NCBI RefSeq assembly: GCF_022512515.1
Contig: NZ_JAKWBK010000001.1
Coordinates: 4,464,001-4,528,000, forward strand
Direction of reading: 5' to 3'
From: Paraniabella hibiscisoli
GTDB taxonomy: Bacteria; Bacteroidota; Bacteroidia; Chitinophagales; Chitinophagaceae
Length of the DNA: 64,000 nucleotides
Below are positions 1 through 9,827 of this stretch, in pieces. Positions within the stretch are counted from its first letter, which is position 1; each line of letters opens with the position of its first letter. A program made the translations under genes and the position numbers. The notes beneath the pieces are model-generated. The model worked only from the letters and a program-made list of their open reading frames with translations. It did no database searches and was not told the origin of the DNA.

Positions 1-2
1 AA

Positions 3-482
3 AAATGGGTAAACCCTTCCATCAACCTGGTAACCAGTACCAGCGCGGTTCATACCTGGGCCTATTTCAGGTATGGCCAGTTGTTACTAGACTATGCGGA
101 AGCGGCTTTTAATGCTTATGGAGCCGAAGGCAAACCGGTAGGCGCATCATTAACCGCTTTGCAGGCTATTAACCTGGTGCGGGCCAGATCAACCATGCCC
201 GCGCTTACCGCAAGCCAGGTCAACCAGGCCAGCATAGAACATGAGCGCAATGTGGAAATGGCTTATGAAGATCAGCGGCTATGGGATGTAAGACGCTGGA
301 AAAAAGGAAGCAACTATTTCAATCAGCCAGTGAATCGCATTAAGATAACTAAAACAGGTACCACCTTTACTTACCAGGTAAATAAGTTAGAGGACCGGAA
401 ATTTGAAACCCGAATGGATTGGTACCCGATTCCTCAGGATGAAATTGTTAAAACGGGTTGGACACAAAATCCTGGATGGTAA
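3..482 (+). CDS. SusD/RagB-type outer-membrane lipoprotein, C-terminal end (partial)
   Basis: This is the last 159 codons of a SusD/RagB family protein; the frame is open to the left edge, so the start lies outside the window. Family knowledge: SusD proteins are surface lipoproteins that bind a glycan and cap a TonB-dependent SusC transporter. Seen here are the typical closing elements: a YAEA-containing helix, a helix with INLVRARS, the ERNVEMAYEDQRLWDVRRW block (SusD proteins carry an ER-x-E-x-A-x-E-x-x-R-x-x-DLRRW signature) and the ending WYPIPQDEI...NPGW. The next gene, 38 nt downstream, encodes a lipoprotein with DUF1735-like features, as is common in polysaccharide utilisation loci. 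The ligand cannot be told from this fragment. Confidence 0.93.
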   Translation, partial: KWVNPSINLVTSTSAVHTWAYFRYGQLLLDYAEAAFNAYGAEGKPVGASLTALQAINLVRARSTMPALTASQVNQASIEHERNVEMAYEDQRLWDVRRWKKGSNYFNQPVNRIKITKTGTTFTYQVNKLEDRKFETRMDWYPIPQDEIVKTGWTQNPGW

Positions 483-520
483 CAATAATCCTTAACCATT
501 AATTTTTAAAAGAAAGTATT

Positions 521-1553
521 ATGAATAAAAAGCTTCTACTGGCATTTTCAGGGATTGGATTCGCTATGATGGTGCTATTCACAGGCTGTAAACAAGATGC
601 TATTATTGGTGAGCGTGTGCCGGAAAACGGCAAAGTGTTTTTTCGCTTGCTGACAGTACCGGAACCAGGGGGATCAATGGGGTAAGTACCTGGGCACATG
701 ATACAGTTGCCAAAACAGTGGCAATTGCTGCTACCATTTATAGAGGTGGTTTTACCGAATTAAGTCCCTTTAACGTAAAGGTACAGGCAGATAATAGTGC
801 TGTTGATAAGTTGATCAGCGCAGGAAAATTACCTGCCAATACGGTAAAGCTGGCGGCTGCTGATTACGTATTGGATGAGCTGTCAACCATTGAGTATAAA
901 GATGGCGTAATGAAAGGTACCGTACTACCCAAAATTAAAATATCCAGCTTGAGCGCCAACCAGGGTAAATACATTGCATTGGGCCTTTCAATTGCATCCG
1001 CTGAACGATTTGGTATCAATGAAGCACGCAATAAAATAGTCGTTTATGCAAACGTAGATTCTTTACTGGATGCTATTATACCCCGAAAAACCAGATATTG
1101 AACGATGCCTGGCAGGTGCTGAAGATAGCCAATAATGAAAATGTAACTGTAACACCGGCGGCTAACGGATCCTTTGTATTCGCGGGTGGCAGTGGCGGTC
1201 ATGTCGGTATTTATCAATCCGTAGATGTACAAGCCGGCAGAAAATATTCTTTCACTTTTAATGTGAAAGGATCAGGCGCTACCGATACCTGGTTTGAAGT
1301 ATACATTGGATATGGAGCGCCTGTTACCGGTGTAGATTATAACGAAGGTGGCGCACGCATGGGTTTAAATACCTGGACGGGTTGTGGTAAAACACCGTTC
1401 GATGACTTATTATCCAAAGTAGGTTGTGCAGGATCGGGGCCGGTCTTTACGGCGCCTACAACGGGTAAAGTATACCTGGTGATTCGTACAGGAGGAGCCA
1501 ACCTCGGAACCGGAGGTATTACCGCTTCAAAATTTGTGTTTATACGGCAGTAA
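521..1553 (+). CDS. DUF1735-like surface lipoprotein with C-terminal carbohydrate-binding-like domain, frameshifted
   Basis: The start ATG at 521 begins a lipoprotein signal ending LFTGC. The frame then changes twice. The first change is in a T run near 638-643; the reading resumes with NGVSTWAHDT and continues to about 1084. The second is in the CCCC run near 1081-1084; the last part runs from there to the TAA at 1551-1553. The first half resembles the DUF1735 (BT_3987-like N-terminal) domain: an immunoglobulin-like beta-rich stretch with the phrases ATIYRGG and LSANQGKYIALGLSIAS. The last 150 residues look like a jelly-roll carbohydrate-binding module. It follows the susD gene in what is probably one operon and precedes a strong terminator, so it is likely the surface glycan-binding protein of this locus. 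The family call is by resemblance; ligand unknown. Confidence 0.72.
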
Positions 1554-1578
1554 GCATAATATTCAAAAGATTTTTAGG

Positions 1579-1610
1579 AATGGGATGTCAAAATTGGCAT
1601 CCCATTTTTT
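1579..1610 (+). terminator. Rho-independent terminator of the SusD operon
   Basis: The arms AATGGGATG (1579-1587) and CATCCCATT (1598-1606) form a perfect 9-bp stem with a 10-nt loop, followed by a T run to 1610. It lies 25 nt after the lipoprotein stop codon and has a U tract only for plus-strand transcripts. Confidence 0.88.
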
Positions 1611-1712
1611 AAAGGTCAGGCTCTTTCTTTATTTGGCATGGTGCTAGTTGCTTTATCTGGTAAACCCTCAAGCAAAGCGTTTTCTATTGAAAGTGAATGG
1701 CCACAAATATTC

Positions 1713-3915
1713 TTATTGAAGTATCACTTCTTTCGCCTTATCCAGTATTTCATCCCTACCTGCTATTATTCCTGCTACGGTAGGTCGTACAATGATATCC
1801 GGTATAATTCCTATTCGTTGTGTCGGTCTTCCGTCCGGATAGAATATGCCAATGCCGCTAAACCTGGTTTTTACAAAGCCTGGAAGTATGATCTCGAAAC
1901 ATTTCCGTCTGCACCGGCAGAATGTGTACCAATAACCGTACAATCAGCGGCAGTTCTATAAGCCATGGCATGATATTCTGAAGAACTTTGCGTCGTTTCA
2001 TCAATTAATAGCACCACTTTTCCCCGGTAGTAATCGGATCTTACATTTCCTGTTTTTAATGGAGCGGCATAAGAGAAAGAACCAGGATTTCGGATACCGG
2101 GTACCAGGATTTTCACAAATGGTCTTAGTTCGGGCAACAGGAATTCTGGAAGTGTATATATCAGGTGATCTGATGGATAATTTCTTAAGTCGATAATAAT
2201 ACCCCTGGCTTCTTTAAACTGTTCAAAAACTGCTGCGAGATCCCTGGTTTTAAGTTTTCCATGATCAATATAGCCGACTTTATTTCCCACCCATTTGTAA
2301 GGGATATTTAGCATACTGAATTCTTTCCTGGCCTGAAACGTTCCCGGATTGTAGCTCGATACCGTTTTCTGCTTTTGTTTGCCACTTCTAATAATGTCCA
2401 CGCTTAGTATAGAATCATTGGTTCTTACAAGACTTCCGGCTATATCTCTTAATTGTGTCCAATTGTTTGAGGCGGGTGTATAGGGTCTCAGATTATTCGC
2501 AATAGTTTCAACAGGCTGTCCGTTTATTTTAACCAGTATGTCACCTATTTGAAGATCGTTTTTTTGAGCAAGGGTTTCGTCTGAAAAGCCGGCTACAACC
2601 GGCTGATTGTTGATGAATTTAAGCCAGACAAGCAATCGCCTGTTACCTAAAAAATTGTTTATAGCATAATCAAAGTCAAAAAACGCATGTGAATCACGTA
2701 TCTGTCCTGCCAGCTCTAATAGAGCAAGCTTATAGGATAATTCGGTTTTCGCATTTAGAAACTTAGGAATAAATTTCTTTAAAGTTATTTTCCAGTCTGC
2801 GCCGATATCAGCTTTGTACGGGAAGAAATATTCTATAATATTCCAATAGCGGTATAAAGCTAAAATCCGGTATCCATCGTCTGTAAAAGGCATCTGCATA
2901 TAGGGACGTTCATGCTCTATACTCACATTAGAAGCACGCCCTTTACTTACATAGTACTGGTCTTCAGCTGAACTTTCTAATGAACTTAAACCTAGCAATA
3001 CCCTTTGGAGATTCTCCGAAAACCCAGATCGGTTAATCCAGCTTAAATCAGGTTGTATACTAATACTATCGGTGACTGCTTTTTTAGTAGCTTTGGGTAC
3101 CTTACCCAGTGTATCAATCCAATTTAGTAAAATATCATCTCTTTTACCAGCCGGAGTCTTTAGCAGTTCAGGCAACACTCTAAACAATTCATAGTCCCAG
3201 TTATAATTGCCTTTGATTACGTTTGGATGACGATATTTTAAGTATCCCCATACCAGACCCAGTTGATACAAAGTGTGAATGGTATTGCTGTCTCTATCAT
3301 TTATAGTTACCAACGATCCCCTGTCAAATTCACGATCTTCTTCGGCGGGAGCAGTTATCATAGGTTGCAATTCTGAAATATCTTTTCCATCAATAGATAT
3401 TTTAAGATCATCCAGCCACATTTTTCCTTTGCCTACTAACATGCCTCCAAAAACAATCTTATCAGTTTTTTTCGGGTCTAGCGGAAGTGTTATCCTGTAC
3501 TCAGTCCAATCGGTGGTACCTTTCGCTCCTCTCTGGTGCATATTGTCAAAGGCTATATAAGGATCAATGCGCATCCAAAGGCCCGCATATCCATCCGTTA
3601 CATTTTCGGTTTTTATAAATCCTGAAAAGGTTATGCTATCGCCTGCATATTTTTTGTTAGGTAGCGTGCCCAAGTACTAAACTGCGGCTTTCCGCCTTCG
3701 AATGCAATGGAAGCAGAGTAGGCTCCGGATCGGAAAATTCGAGAGTCCAGTTTTGCCGTGTAGATGGTACTATCTTTGAGCGTATACCCCTTCCAACCGA
3801 TAGCCGAGTCTTTGTAAATATCTTCAAAGCCCAGGTTGTAACCGTCAGATTGCCGGGGCGATTTACATGAAAAAAGAGAGCAAACAAACAACAGGATAAA
3901 TAAAGATGATCTCAT
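1713..3915 (-). CDS. S41-family (C-terminal processing protease-like) lipoprotein with PDZ domain, frameshifted
   Basis: The gene starts at 3915 with a lipoprotein signal (LFVCSLFSC), then an N-terminal beta-rich region of about 200 residues (positions 3870-3270), a linker, a PDZ domain (LQIGDILVKINGQPVE near 2530-2560) and an S41 catalytic domain. The probable catalytic serine lies in DETTQSSSEY (about 1985-2010), followed by GTHSAGADG. Two frame changes break it, near 3650 and near 1890; the last piece carries IIPDIIVRPTVAGI, the usual end of Tsp-like domains. The total of about 730 residues fits the large Bacteroidota S41 lipoproteins. It is anchored outside the cytoplasm and probably cleaves peptides or proteins. 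It is transcribed away from the small peptide gene at 4173. Substrate unknown. Confidence 0.82.
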
Positions 3916-3941
3916 AATGTATATAGTTGGTTAGTCAATAG

Positions 3942-3995
3942 GTTGCACCACAAGTACGATAGATCTCTTGCTAACTTTACCGATACTTGTGCAAC
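3942..3995. repeat. Imperfect inverted repeat between the divergent S41 and small-peptide genes
   Basis: GTTGCAC...CAAGTA (3942-3956) is mirrored by TACTTGTGCAAC (3984-3995), with two extra bases in the left arm and about 27 nt between the arms. It sits just upstream of the S41 gene start. It could be an operator or an mRNA hairpin; nothing else identifies it. Confidence 0.35.
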
Positions 3996-4117
3996 TTATG
4001 TGTTTATAACAATAAATATATTGATATATTTAAAAGCCAAGTGTTGATGGTTAGCTAATATTTTCTTAATGCTTAAGCTGCCATTACAATAAGCATTCTA
4101 TAAAAAGCAGGTTGCAA

Positions 4118-4148
4118 TTGGAAGTACTAACTGAAAATTATAAGTTTG
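4118..4148 (+). promoter_or_regulatory. Bacteroidota-type promoter for the 41-residue peptide gene
   Basis: TTG at 4118-4120, exactly 20 nt, then TAAGTTTG at 4141-4148. This matches the known Bacteroidota sigma-ABfr consensus (TTTG/TTG, 19-21 nt, TANNTTTG). Transcription would start near 4155, about 18 nt before the ATG at 4173. Confidence 0.65.
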
Positions 4149-4172
4149 TTACTCATTTAAAGCCCCTTAAAC

Positions 4173-4298
4173 ATGAAACCTCTAAAAAATACTGCTCAGG
4201 CAGTAAAAAAGCAATGGATTACTCCGGAAATTACAACAATTCAAATCAATGGTAACGGCGTTGCCGGCTTCGATTTCGCTAGTGAACAAGTGAGCTAA
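4173..4298 (+). CDS. 41-residue peptide, possible orphan RiPP-like precursor
   Basis: ATG at 4173 to TAA at 4296-4298 encodes 41 residues. The N-terminal half is basic and contains KKQWITPEI followed by a G-rich, small-residue and acidic tail (GNGVAGFDFASEQ). The W-x-x-P-E-I/L block followed by a short hydrophobic stretch and glycines resembles leader peptides of lasso-type and related RiPP precursors in Bacteroidota and Firmicutes. That is a resemblance by eye only. No cyclase, PqqD-like or B-protease gene is within reach in this window. Support that the gene is real: a well-formed promoter ends 24 nt upstream, and the frame starts and stops cleanly within its own transcript. Function unknown. 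Confidence 0.55.
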   Translation: MKPLKNTAQAVKKQWITPEITTIQINGNGVAGFDFASEQVS

Positions 4299-4460
4299 CA
4301 AAGGGTAAACACGGTGTGAGTTTTAGAACAGTTTAAAGAACAGGAAGGAAATTGCTGTCAGCAACGGGAGTTCGTAATGACCGACTGATGTCTACCTGCT
4401 ATTCAATGAATCAGGCAGCCCGAAAAAGCCCGGGTAGCAGATTGATGCCTAATAAATCAT

Positions 4461-4492
4461 TTTGATCTGCAAATTAATTTAGTATACATTTG
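4461..4492 (+). promoter_or_regulatory. Bacteroidota-type promoter for the exonuclease/GIY-YIG gene
   Basis: TTTG at 4461-4464, 20 nt spacer, TACATTTG at 4485-4492. Both boxes match the sigma-ABfr consensus perfectly. The start codon at 4514 lies 21 nt downstream, so the leader would be very short. Confidence 0.7.
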
Positions 4493-4513
4493 CTAAATTT
4501 TTGAGCGATATCC

Positions 4514-5895
4514 ATGGAGTATGCTATTGTAGATATAGAAACTACTGGTGGGAATGCCGGTTCCGGAAGCATTACCGAAATTGCCATACGTGTTTTTGAT
4601 GGCAACAAAGTTATTGAAAGCTATGAGACTTTGGTGAAACCAGCTCATGCCATACCGCCGTACGTTGCATCGCTTACGGGCATTAATGATGCTATGGTCG
4701 AAAACAGCCTTTCATTTGGTGATATCGCCAAAGATGTTTTTGCTATACTGGAGGGGAGAACATTTGTAGCCCATAATGTTAATTTCGATTACTCTTTTAT
4801 AAAGCATCAACTAAATATTGCAGGTTACAATTATGCATCAAAAAAGCTATGTACCATAAAAATGACCCGGAGGATCAGGCCCGGACTGCCATCTTATAGC
4901 CTGGGCAATTTGTGCGATGCCCTGGATATTAGAATAGCAAGCAGGCATAGGGCAGGAGGTGATGCAGATGCTACAACAATGCTGTTTTCAAAATTACTGG
5001 CATGGGACTTTGATGGCGTTATCCCGGAAATGTTGAACGAGGTTGAAGAAGAGCGGCAATTATCTGTAGCCCTCAGAAACGATTTTGATAGGCTACCCAA
5101 TGTTCCGGGTATATATTATTTTTATAATGACAGCGATGAAGTCATTTACATCGGGAAAGCCAGAGATCTGAAGAAAAGGGTAGGACAGCATTTTGCCATA
5201 CATAGTCCCAATCGAAAAGGCTCAAAATTTGTAAAGAAAATAGCCCGCATTAGTTATGAAGCATGTGGAACCGAACTGATCGCATTGATAAGGGAAGTGT
5301 TGGAAATTAAAAGGGTTTATCCCCAATATAATACGGCGCTCAAAAAGTATGAGGCAAAGGCCGGGTTATTTGTTTATGAAGATGAGAATGGCTACCAGCG
5401 AATGACCATTGCCAGATCAAAAAAGGATCAGACCCTGTTCAGGTATTTACAACACGCCAGGGTGGGATGAATAAATTGCGTGAACTCTCGAGGCGTTTTG
5501 GGCTTTGTGCTTCGCTATGCCGCTTAAATAGTTGTGAGCTTTGTGATCTGGTGGATAAGAAAAAAGAGCTCCTATGCACGGCTAATCAGCCTGCTGATAT
5601 ATACAATCAAAAAGTTGACCAGGCGCTTTCTTTTTTAAAAGAAAACGAACAAGGTTTTTACATTATTGATAAAGGGAGGCATGCGAATGAGAAGAGCTGT
5701 GTTTGGGTGGAGAATGGCCAGTTCTACGGAATGGGCTATATTGATAACGCCGCTGATATCCATTCACTTGATGATATCAGGGATAGTCTCACCAGGTATA
5801 ACGGGGATCATTATACGATGCAGCTGATCATTTCCTATGTGTGTAAGTATCCGCGAAAGGCTGTGCCCATTGCCGTTAAAGCAACTGCTTATTAA
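4514..5895 (+). CDS. DEDDh exonuclease fused to GIY-YIG nuclease (PolC-epsilon/UvrC-N-like), frameshifted
   Basis: Residues 1-165 form a DnaQ-like 3'-5' exonuclease: VDIETTG (Exo I, D and E), VAHNVNFD (Exo II, D) and HRAGGDAD (Exo III, H and D). Residues 195-285 form a GIY-YIG domain as at the UvrC N-terminus: GIYYFY, VIYIGKARDLKKR and a glutamate in REVLEIK. The C-terminal 140 residues begin with a cysteine-containing stretch (LCASLCRLNSCELC). The first open piece ends at 5470 and the second starts at 5467 in another frame. Together they give about 460 residues, the usual length of this Bacteroidota family, so I treat them as one gene broken near 5460, not as two genes. The expected role is DNA repair, nicking at damage and trimming; this is inferred from the domains. 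A promoter ends at 4492. Confidence 0.87.
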
Positions 5896-5906
5896 AGCCA
5901 GACGTA

Positions 5907-6506
5907 TTAAGAGTCAACTGGTTTTCTCATTGTTTTAATCACTTTTATTATCAGGGGTACCGTCACTACAAGAACGAAGAATGCAATGATATATTTTAAC
6001 CAGGGTTGCAGGAGTGGAATACTTGCCATTAAATATCCCATCAGTACAAATACCAGTATAAAAATAGTTGATCCAATAGCGCTCAAAATAACAAACCTTT
6101 GAGCCTTTACTCCAATTATGCCAGCCAATACCGGTGCAAATGTTCGCACAATCGGTAAAAAATAGCTGCCCACTATTGCCAATGGTCCGTGCTTTTTATA
6201 AAAAGATTCGGTAGAAGTTAAGTAACTCCGGCGAAAAAAGCGGGATTCCGGCCGGGAATAGAAAAACTTTCCGGAGCTACGCCCAATACTATAACCTGCA
6301 ATGCTTCCTGCCACACTTGAAATGACCAGGAGAAAGCATACAACGGGTAAAGAAGGTAACAGATCATCTTTTGCAGCAAGCAGTCCCACAGTGAACAGCA
6401 AGCCACCAATGGGCAAAAAGAAGCAAAAAAATAAACCGATTGAACCAAATACCAACAGACATACCAGTATTAACCCACCATATCTGATTATTGATTCAGC
6501 ATCCAT
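5907..6506 (-). CDS. DedA/VTT-family integral membrane protein
   Basis: A protein of 199 residues starting at the ATG at 6506; the open frame continues upstream, but that extension overlaps the neighbouring remnant and looks non-coding. It has four to five hydrophobic segments and the SNARE-associated (VTT) domain pattern, including a GxxxGY-type turn (SSVAGSIAGYSIGR), a soluble loop with FYKKHGPLAIVGSYFLPIVRTFAPVLAG, and a long C-terminal helix. DedA proteins help move lipids across the inner membrane and support proton-motive force. The usual F-x-P-G-D/E motif in the first re-entrant loop reads FLPIGGLLF here, so the acidic residue usual at that site is missing. Its stop is 12 nt from the convergent gene at 5895. 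Confidence 0.85.
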   Translation of the reverse strand: MDAESIIRYGGLILVCLLVFGSIGLFFCFFLPIGGLLFTVGLLAAKDDLLPSLPVVCFLLVISSVAGSIAGYSIGRSSGKFFYSRPESRFFRRSYLTSTESFYKKHGPLAIVGSYFLPIVRTFAPVLAGIIGVKAQRFVILSAIGSTIFILVFVLMGYLMASIPLLQPWLKYIIAFFVLVVTVPLIIKVIKTMRKPVDS

Positions 6507-6582
6507 AATAATTTCAAGTATTGTTTGAACAAGGTAATACTTTAAAGCTAAAAACCAGAGTATCTGGTTCCGCGAGCAATTA

Positions 6583-6867
6583 TTAGACAGAGAAAAAGTC
6601 ACCTATTTTTAGGATCTTTAGCTCACCGGTGATTTTTCTTTCGGCATTCAACTTGTTCAGTATTTGCCCGGTTTCGCCTATTGGTTCATCACCTACATCA
6701 AAAGTTCCATAGTGGAAAGGAACAACGACTTTAGCCCGGGTGTCTTTAAAAACCTGCAAAGCATGGTAAGGATTCCGGTGTTTTTTCTGATAAACCAGGC
6801 TGGCGAATAAGCACGGCCCCCCAATAATGCAACTGGTACAGTCAGCAATAATCTGTTGACAAAGCAT
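6583..6867 (-). pseudogene. C-terminal remnant of a UlaG-like metallo-beta-lactamase-fold hydrolase
   Basis: The stretch after about 6790 contains NPYHALQVFKDTRAKVVVPFHYGTFDVGDEP, matching the last part of MBL-fold hydrolases of the UlaG/NAPE-PLD-like group, where HYGTF supplies the final metal-binding histidine. The N-terminal half with HxHxDH is missing: upstream sequence to 7014 shows no matching frame on this strand. The open piece of 94 codons may start at ATG 6867, but it has no promoter that I can see and overlaps the upstream extension of the DedA gene. It is most likely a decayed gene. Confidence 0.6.
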
Positions 6868-7014
6868 GTTGCTATGCTGATTATAACAGTGCGTGCTAAT
6901 GGCTTTCTGTATACGGATGGCCTATTTGCTTTATCCTGTATGCAACTCCATTGTCTTTAAGAACGTCCGACTAAAACAAACGATAGTATACCTCAACTCC
7001 AACAAATTGCATAT

Positions 7015-8366
7015 ATGAAACAATTGCTGCTCTCCGGTTTAGCCCTTATTGCTGGTATCACGATAAAAGCGCAGGATATCCTGGTACAACGCATCGATTC
7101 TTTGATGAATGCTTCAATAAAGCCAGGTCAGCCGGGCTGTGCCGTATTGGTGGCAAAGGCTGGCGATATCATTTATAACAAAGCTTTTGGTAGTGCTCAA
7201 ACAGAGTTGAATGTGCCACTGAGGCCGGATATGGTTTTTAAAATTGCTTCGGTTACCAAGCCTTTTACCGCTGTTGCTATACTGCAGTTGGTGGCACAGG
7301 CAAAGATTGGGTTAACGGATACTATTCAACAGTATATTCCTGATTTTCCTGTAAAAGCAGCGCCGGTCTCTATCGAACATTTGCTTACCCATACATCCGG
7401 CATACCTGATTATATGCAGCTGGATTTTCAAACGCCTTACCTCGAGCGTCGTGATTTTAAACCTGCGGAACTGATCGACAGCTTTAAAATGCTTCCCCTG
7501 GAATTTAAACCTGGTGAGCAGTACAGGTATAGTAATTCTGGTTATTATCTTTTGGGATATATTATCGAAAAAGTTACCCGTCAGTCTTATCCCGCTTATT
7601 TGCAGGAGCATATTTTAAAACCCCTTGGTTTAAAGCATACCTATTTTGATAGTACCGGCACTCTGATCCCTGGCCGGGTTAATGGCTATCGAAGGGAAAA
7701 GGGGGCTTTCAAAATGCAGATTTCTGGAGCCCTACCATTGCGTATGCCGCAGGCGGACTGCTGTCGACAACGGAAGACCTCGGCCTGTTTTTACAGGGAT
7801 TGTTAAGTTACAGGATTCTTCCAAAAGAGCTATTGGAAAAAGCCTGGACGCCACATATACTGGTAAACGGCGTAAAAACAAATTACGGATATGGCTGGAC
7901 ACTTAATAACCTGAATCAATTGCGCTCTATAGAGCATGGCGGTCATATGAATGGTTTTACTTCTAGCTTAATTTACTATCCGGATGAACAAATAACTATT
8001 GCTTTGCTATTTAATGACCAGGATGCTCCCAGAGATAAGCTATCTCGCCTGCTCTCAGAACTGGTGCTGGGCAGGTCGCTGGAAATGGAAAGTAAATCCG
8101 TTGATCCGCAGGTGATGGAAAGCTACACGGGTATATATGCTTTAACAGGAAATAAAAGTAGAACCATTACAGTTTCAAAGACAAAAGGAGGTTTGGTCGC
8201 TAAAGTCTCCGGACAGGATGGCTTTGAGATACTGTTTACTGATGCCTCTCATTTCAGGCTTAAGAATATTTCTGACGCCACGGGCGAATTCAAACTCAAA
8301 GATGGGAACGTGGCTTCTATGATCATCAACCAAAATGGTGTTTTTGAGTGGATCAAAATTAAGTAA
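7015..8366 (+). CDS. Serine hydrolase, class C beta-lactamase/D-aminopeptidase-like, secreted, frameshifted
   Basis: ATG at 7015 starts an N-terminal signal peptide ending near IKAQ. The beta-lactamase/transpeptidase-like domain shows S-x-x-K as SVTK (about residue 82, catalytic serine), Y-x-N as YSN (about residue 167) and the third box as HGG in the second piece. The frame breaks between about 7698 and 7718 (GGGGG or AAAA run). The reading then continues as NADFWSPTIAYAAGGLLSTTEDL into the second piece to 8366. The C-terminal 90 residues form a small beta domain seen in many such hydrolases. The likely site is the periplasm, acting on D-amino-acid peptides or esters. A true beta-lactamase role is not shown. 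About 450 residues in all. Confidence 0.85.
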
Positions 8367-8430
8367 TGGTGGCCGCTTAATGGTTTCCGCGCCCGGCGAA
8401 TAAGTAATTCCCAATCATTTTCTCGTCAGT

Positions 8431-8504
8431 ATGAGGCAATTAATTTACCTAATTGCCTCATATTTTAACTATATTTGAGGCAATTAATTTTGATAATTGC
8501 CTCA
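8431..8504 (+). promoter_or_regulatory. Two perfect operator palindromes flanking the fic promoter
   Basis: Palindrome 1 is ATGAGGCAATTA (8431-8442), 7 nt, TAATTGCCTCAT (8450-8461). Palindrome 2 is TGAGGCAATTA (8476-8486), 7 nt, TAATTGCCTCA (8494-8504). The arms are identical and the centres are 44 nt apart, about four helical turns. Between them TATATTTG (8470-8477) fits the -7 box, so transcription would begin inside palindrome 2, which ends on the A of the start codon. Bound repressor would block both promoter and start site. The Fic protein itself has a winged-helix-like C-terminus and is the obvious candidate to bind here (inference). Confidence 0.75.
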
Positions 8505-9603
8505 TGACCTATAATTGGCAACTTCCTGACTGGGCAAATTTCACTTATGATGATGATGTGATAGACCCTTTAATAATTGAGTTTGCTCTTGAAACGGGCG
8601 AACTAAGGGGTTTGCTGGCCACTCAGCCAGATGACATACAACAAGATACTATTCTTCAGTTTATGATTACGGAAGCGCTCAAAACTTCTGAAATTGAGGG
8701 AGAATTTTTAGCAGGCAGGACATTATGTCGTCCCTTAAAAAGCAATTGGGAATTGCGGATAACATTACTCACATAAAAGATAAAAGGTCGCAGGGGATCA
8801 CAGCTTTGCTGGTTAATGCAAGAAAGTCATTCCATGATAAGCTGACAGAGTCGGCATTAAAAAGCTGGCACCACGACCTCATGAAAGGGAATTCCTATAT
8901 CAATGCGGGAGTATACCGAACCGGTAAAGGACCTATGCAGATTATTTCAGGAGCTATTGGTAAAGAGGTGGTTCATTTCGAAGCGCCCCCTTCGAATGAG
9001 GTTGCAGGCGAAATGAAAAAGTTTGTGAAATGGTATAATAGTTTCGAAACTTCGAGAAATGATATCAGGAATATTTTTATCAAGACCTCTATATCTCATT
9101 TATATTTTGAGAGCGTACATCCTTTTGAAGATGGAAACGGAAGAATAGGGAGGGCAATTGCTGAAAAATGCTTATCGCAATCTCTGGGAAGACCCGTTCT
9201 GATGAGTCTTTCACGTACTATTGAAAAAGACAGAAAGAAGTATTATAACGCCCTTAAATATGCTCAGCGAACATTAGATATAACTGAGTGGATACTGTAC
9301 TTCTCTAAAGTTATTCTTGAATCTCAGAAGAACGCAAAACAAATGGTTCTTTTTACGATAGGTAAAGCTAAATTTTTGGATATTCACAAGCATCACTTAA
9401 ATGAGCGGCAGCTAAAGACGATAATGAAAATGTTTGATGTAGGTATTGCAAAGTTTGAAGGTGGGATGACTTCTCAAAAGTATGTTTCTATTACCAAAGC
9501 ATCGAGAGCCACTGCCACAAGAGACCTGCAAGATCTGGTGTATAAGAATATTCTCATACAAAAAGGGGAGGGTAGAAGTGTGAGGTATGATCTCAATATA
9601 TAG
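8504..9603 (+). CDS. Fic-domain AMPylase-type protein with N-terminal DUF4172 and C-terminal winged-helix, frameshifted
   Basis: ATG at 8504 gives MTYNWQLPDW, the start of the DUF4172-Fic family. An inhibitory helix motif T-S-E-I-E-G near residue 66 fits [S/T]xxxE[G/N] at the N-terminal side, hence a class II, self-inhibited Fic protein. The active-site loop is HPFEDGNGRIGR (9118-9153). The C-terminal part (from about residue 290) looks like a winged helix (SITKASRATATRDLQDL). One base is missing in the TTTTTA stretch near 8711; restoring an A reads EGEFLSRQDIMSSLKKQLGI straight through. Fic enzymes transfer AMP to target proteins; targets are unknown. The two palindromes upstream suggest autoregulation. 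Confidence 0.9.
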
Positions 9604-9827
9604 AATGAACACCCCGTTTTGGTCACGTAACAGTTCTTTTATTTTTCATCCACTTTTCCTGGTCAATCTATACTTTCCCATCTGTTTTATATACAATTCC
9701 ATCAGGTTTTACCTGCCATATTACTTCAAAAAGCGCGTTGAAGCGATTTAAGTTCCAAATACAACTCAATAATATTATCTTAGAACCCAAATATTAAATA
9801 CCCCCTAACGAGTATTCACATCAGCAA

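Noticed and set aside
499..699. Antisense open frame over the susD-linked lipoprotein gene
   Set aside because: It is a shadow of the sense-strand lipoprotein gene and has no features of its own.
4173..4298. A complete lasso-peptide or other RiPP gene cluster
   Set aside because: Only a candidate precursor is present; neither maturation enzymes nor a transporter gene lies within the neighbouring 8 kb.
5455..5475. Programmed frameshift or coupled two-gene arrangement in the exonuclease/GIY-YIG locus
   Set aside because: The window has many one-base breaks of the same kind, and the joined protein has the usual family length; no slippery site or pseudoknot is visible.
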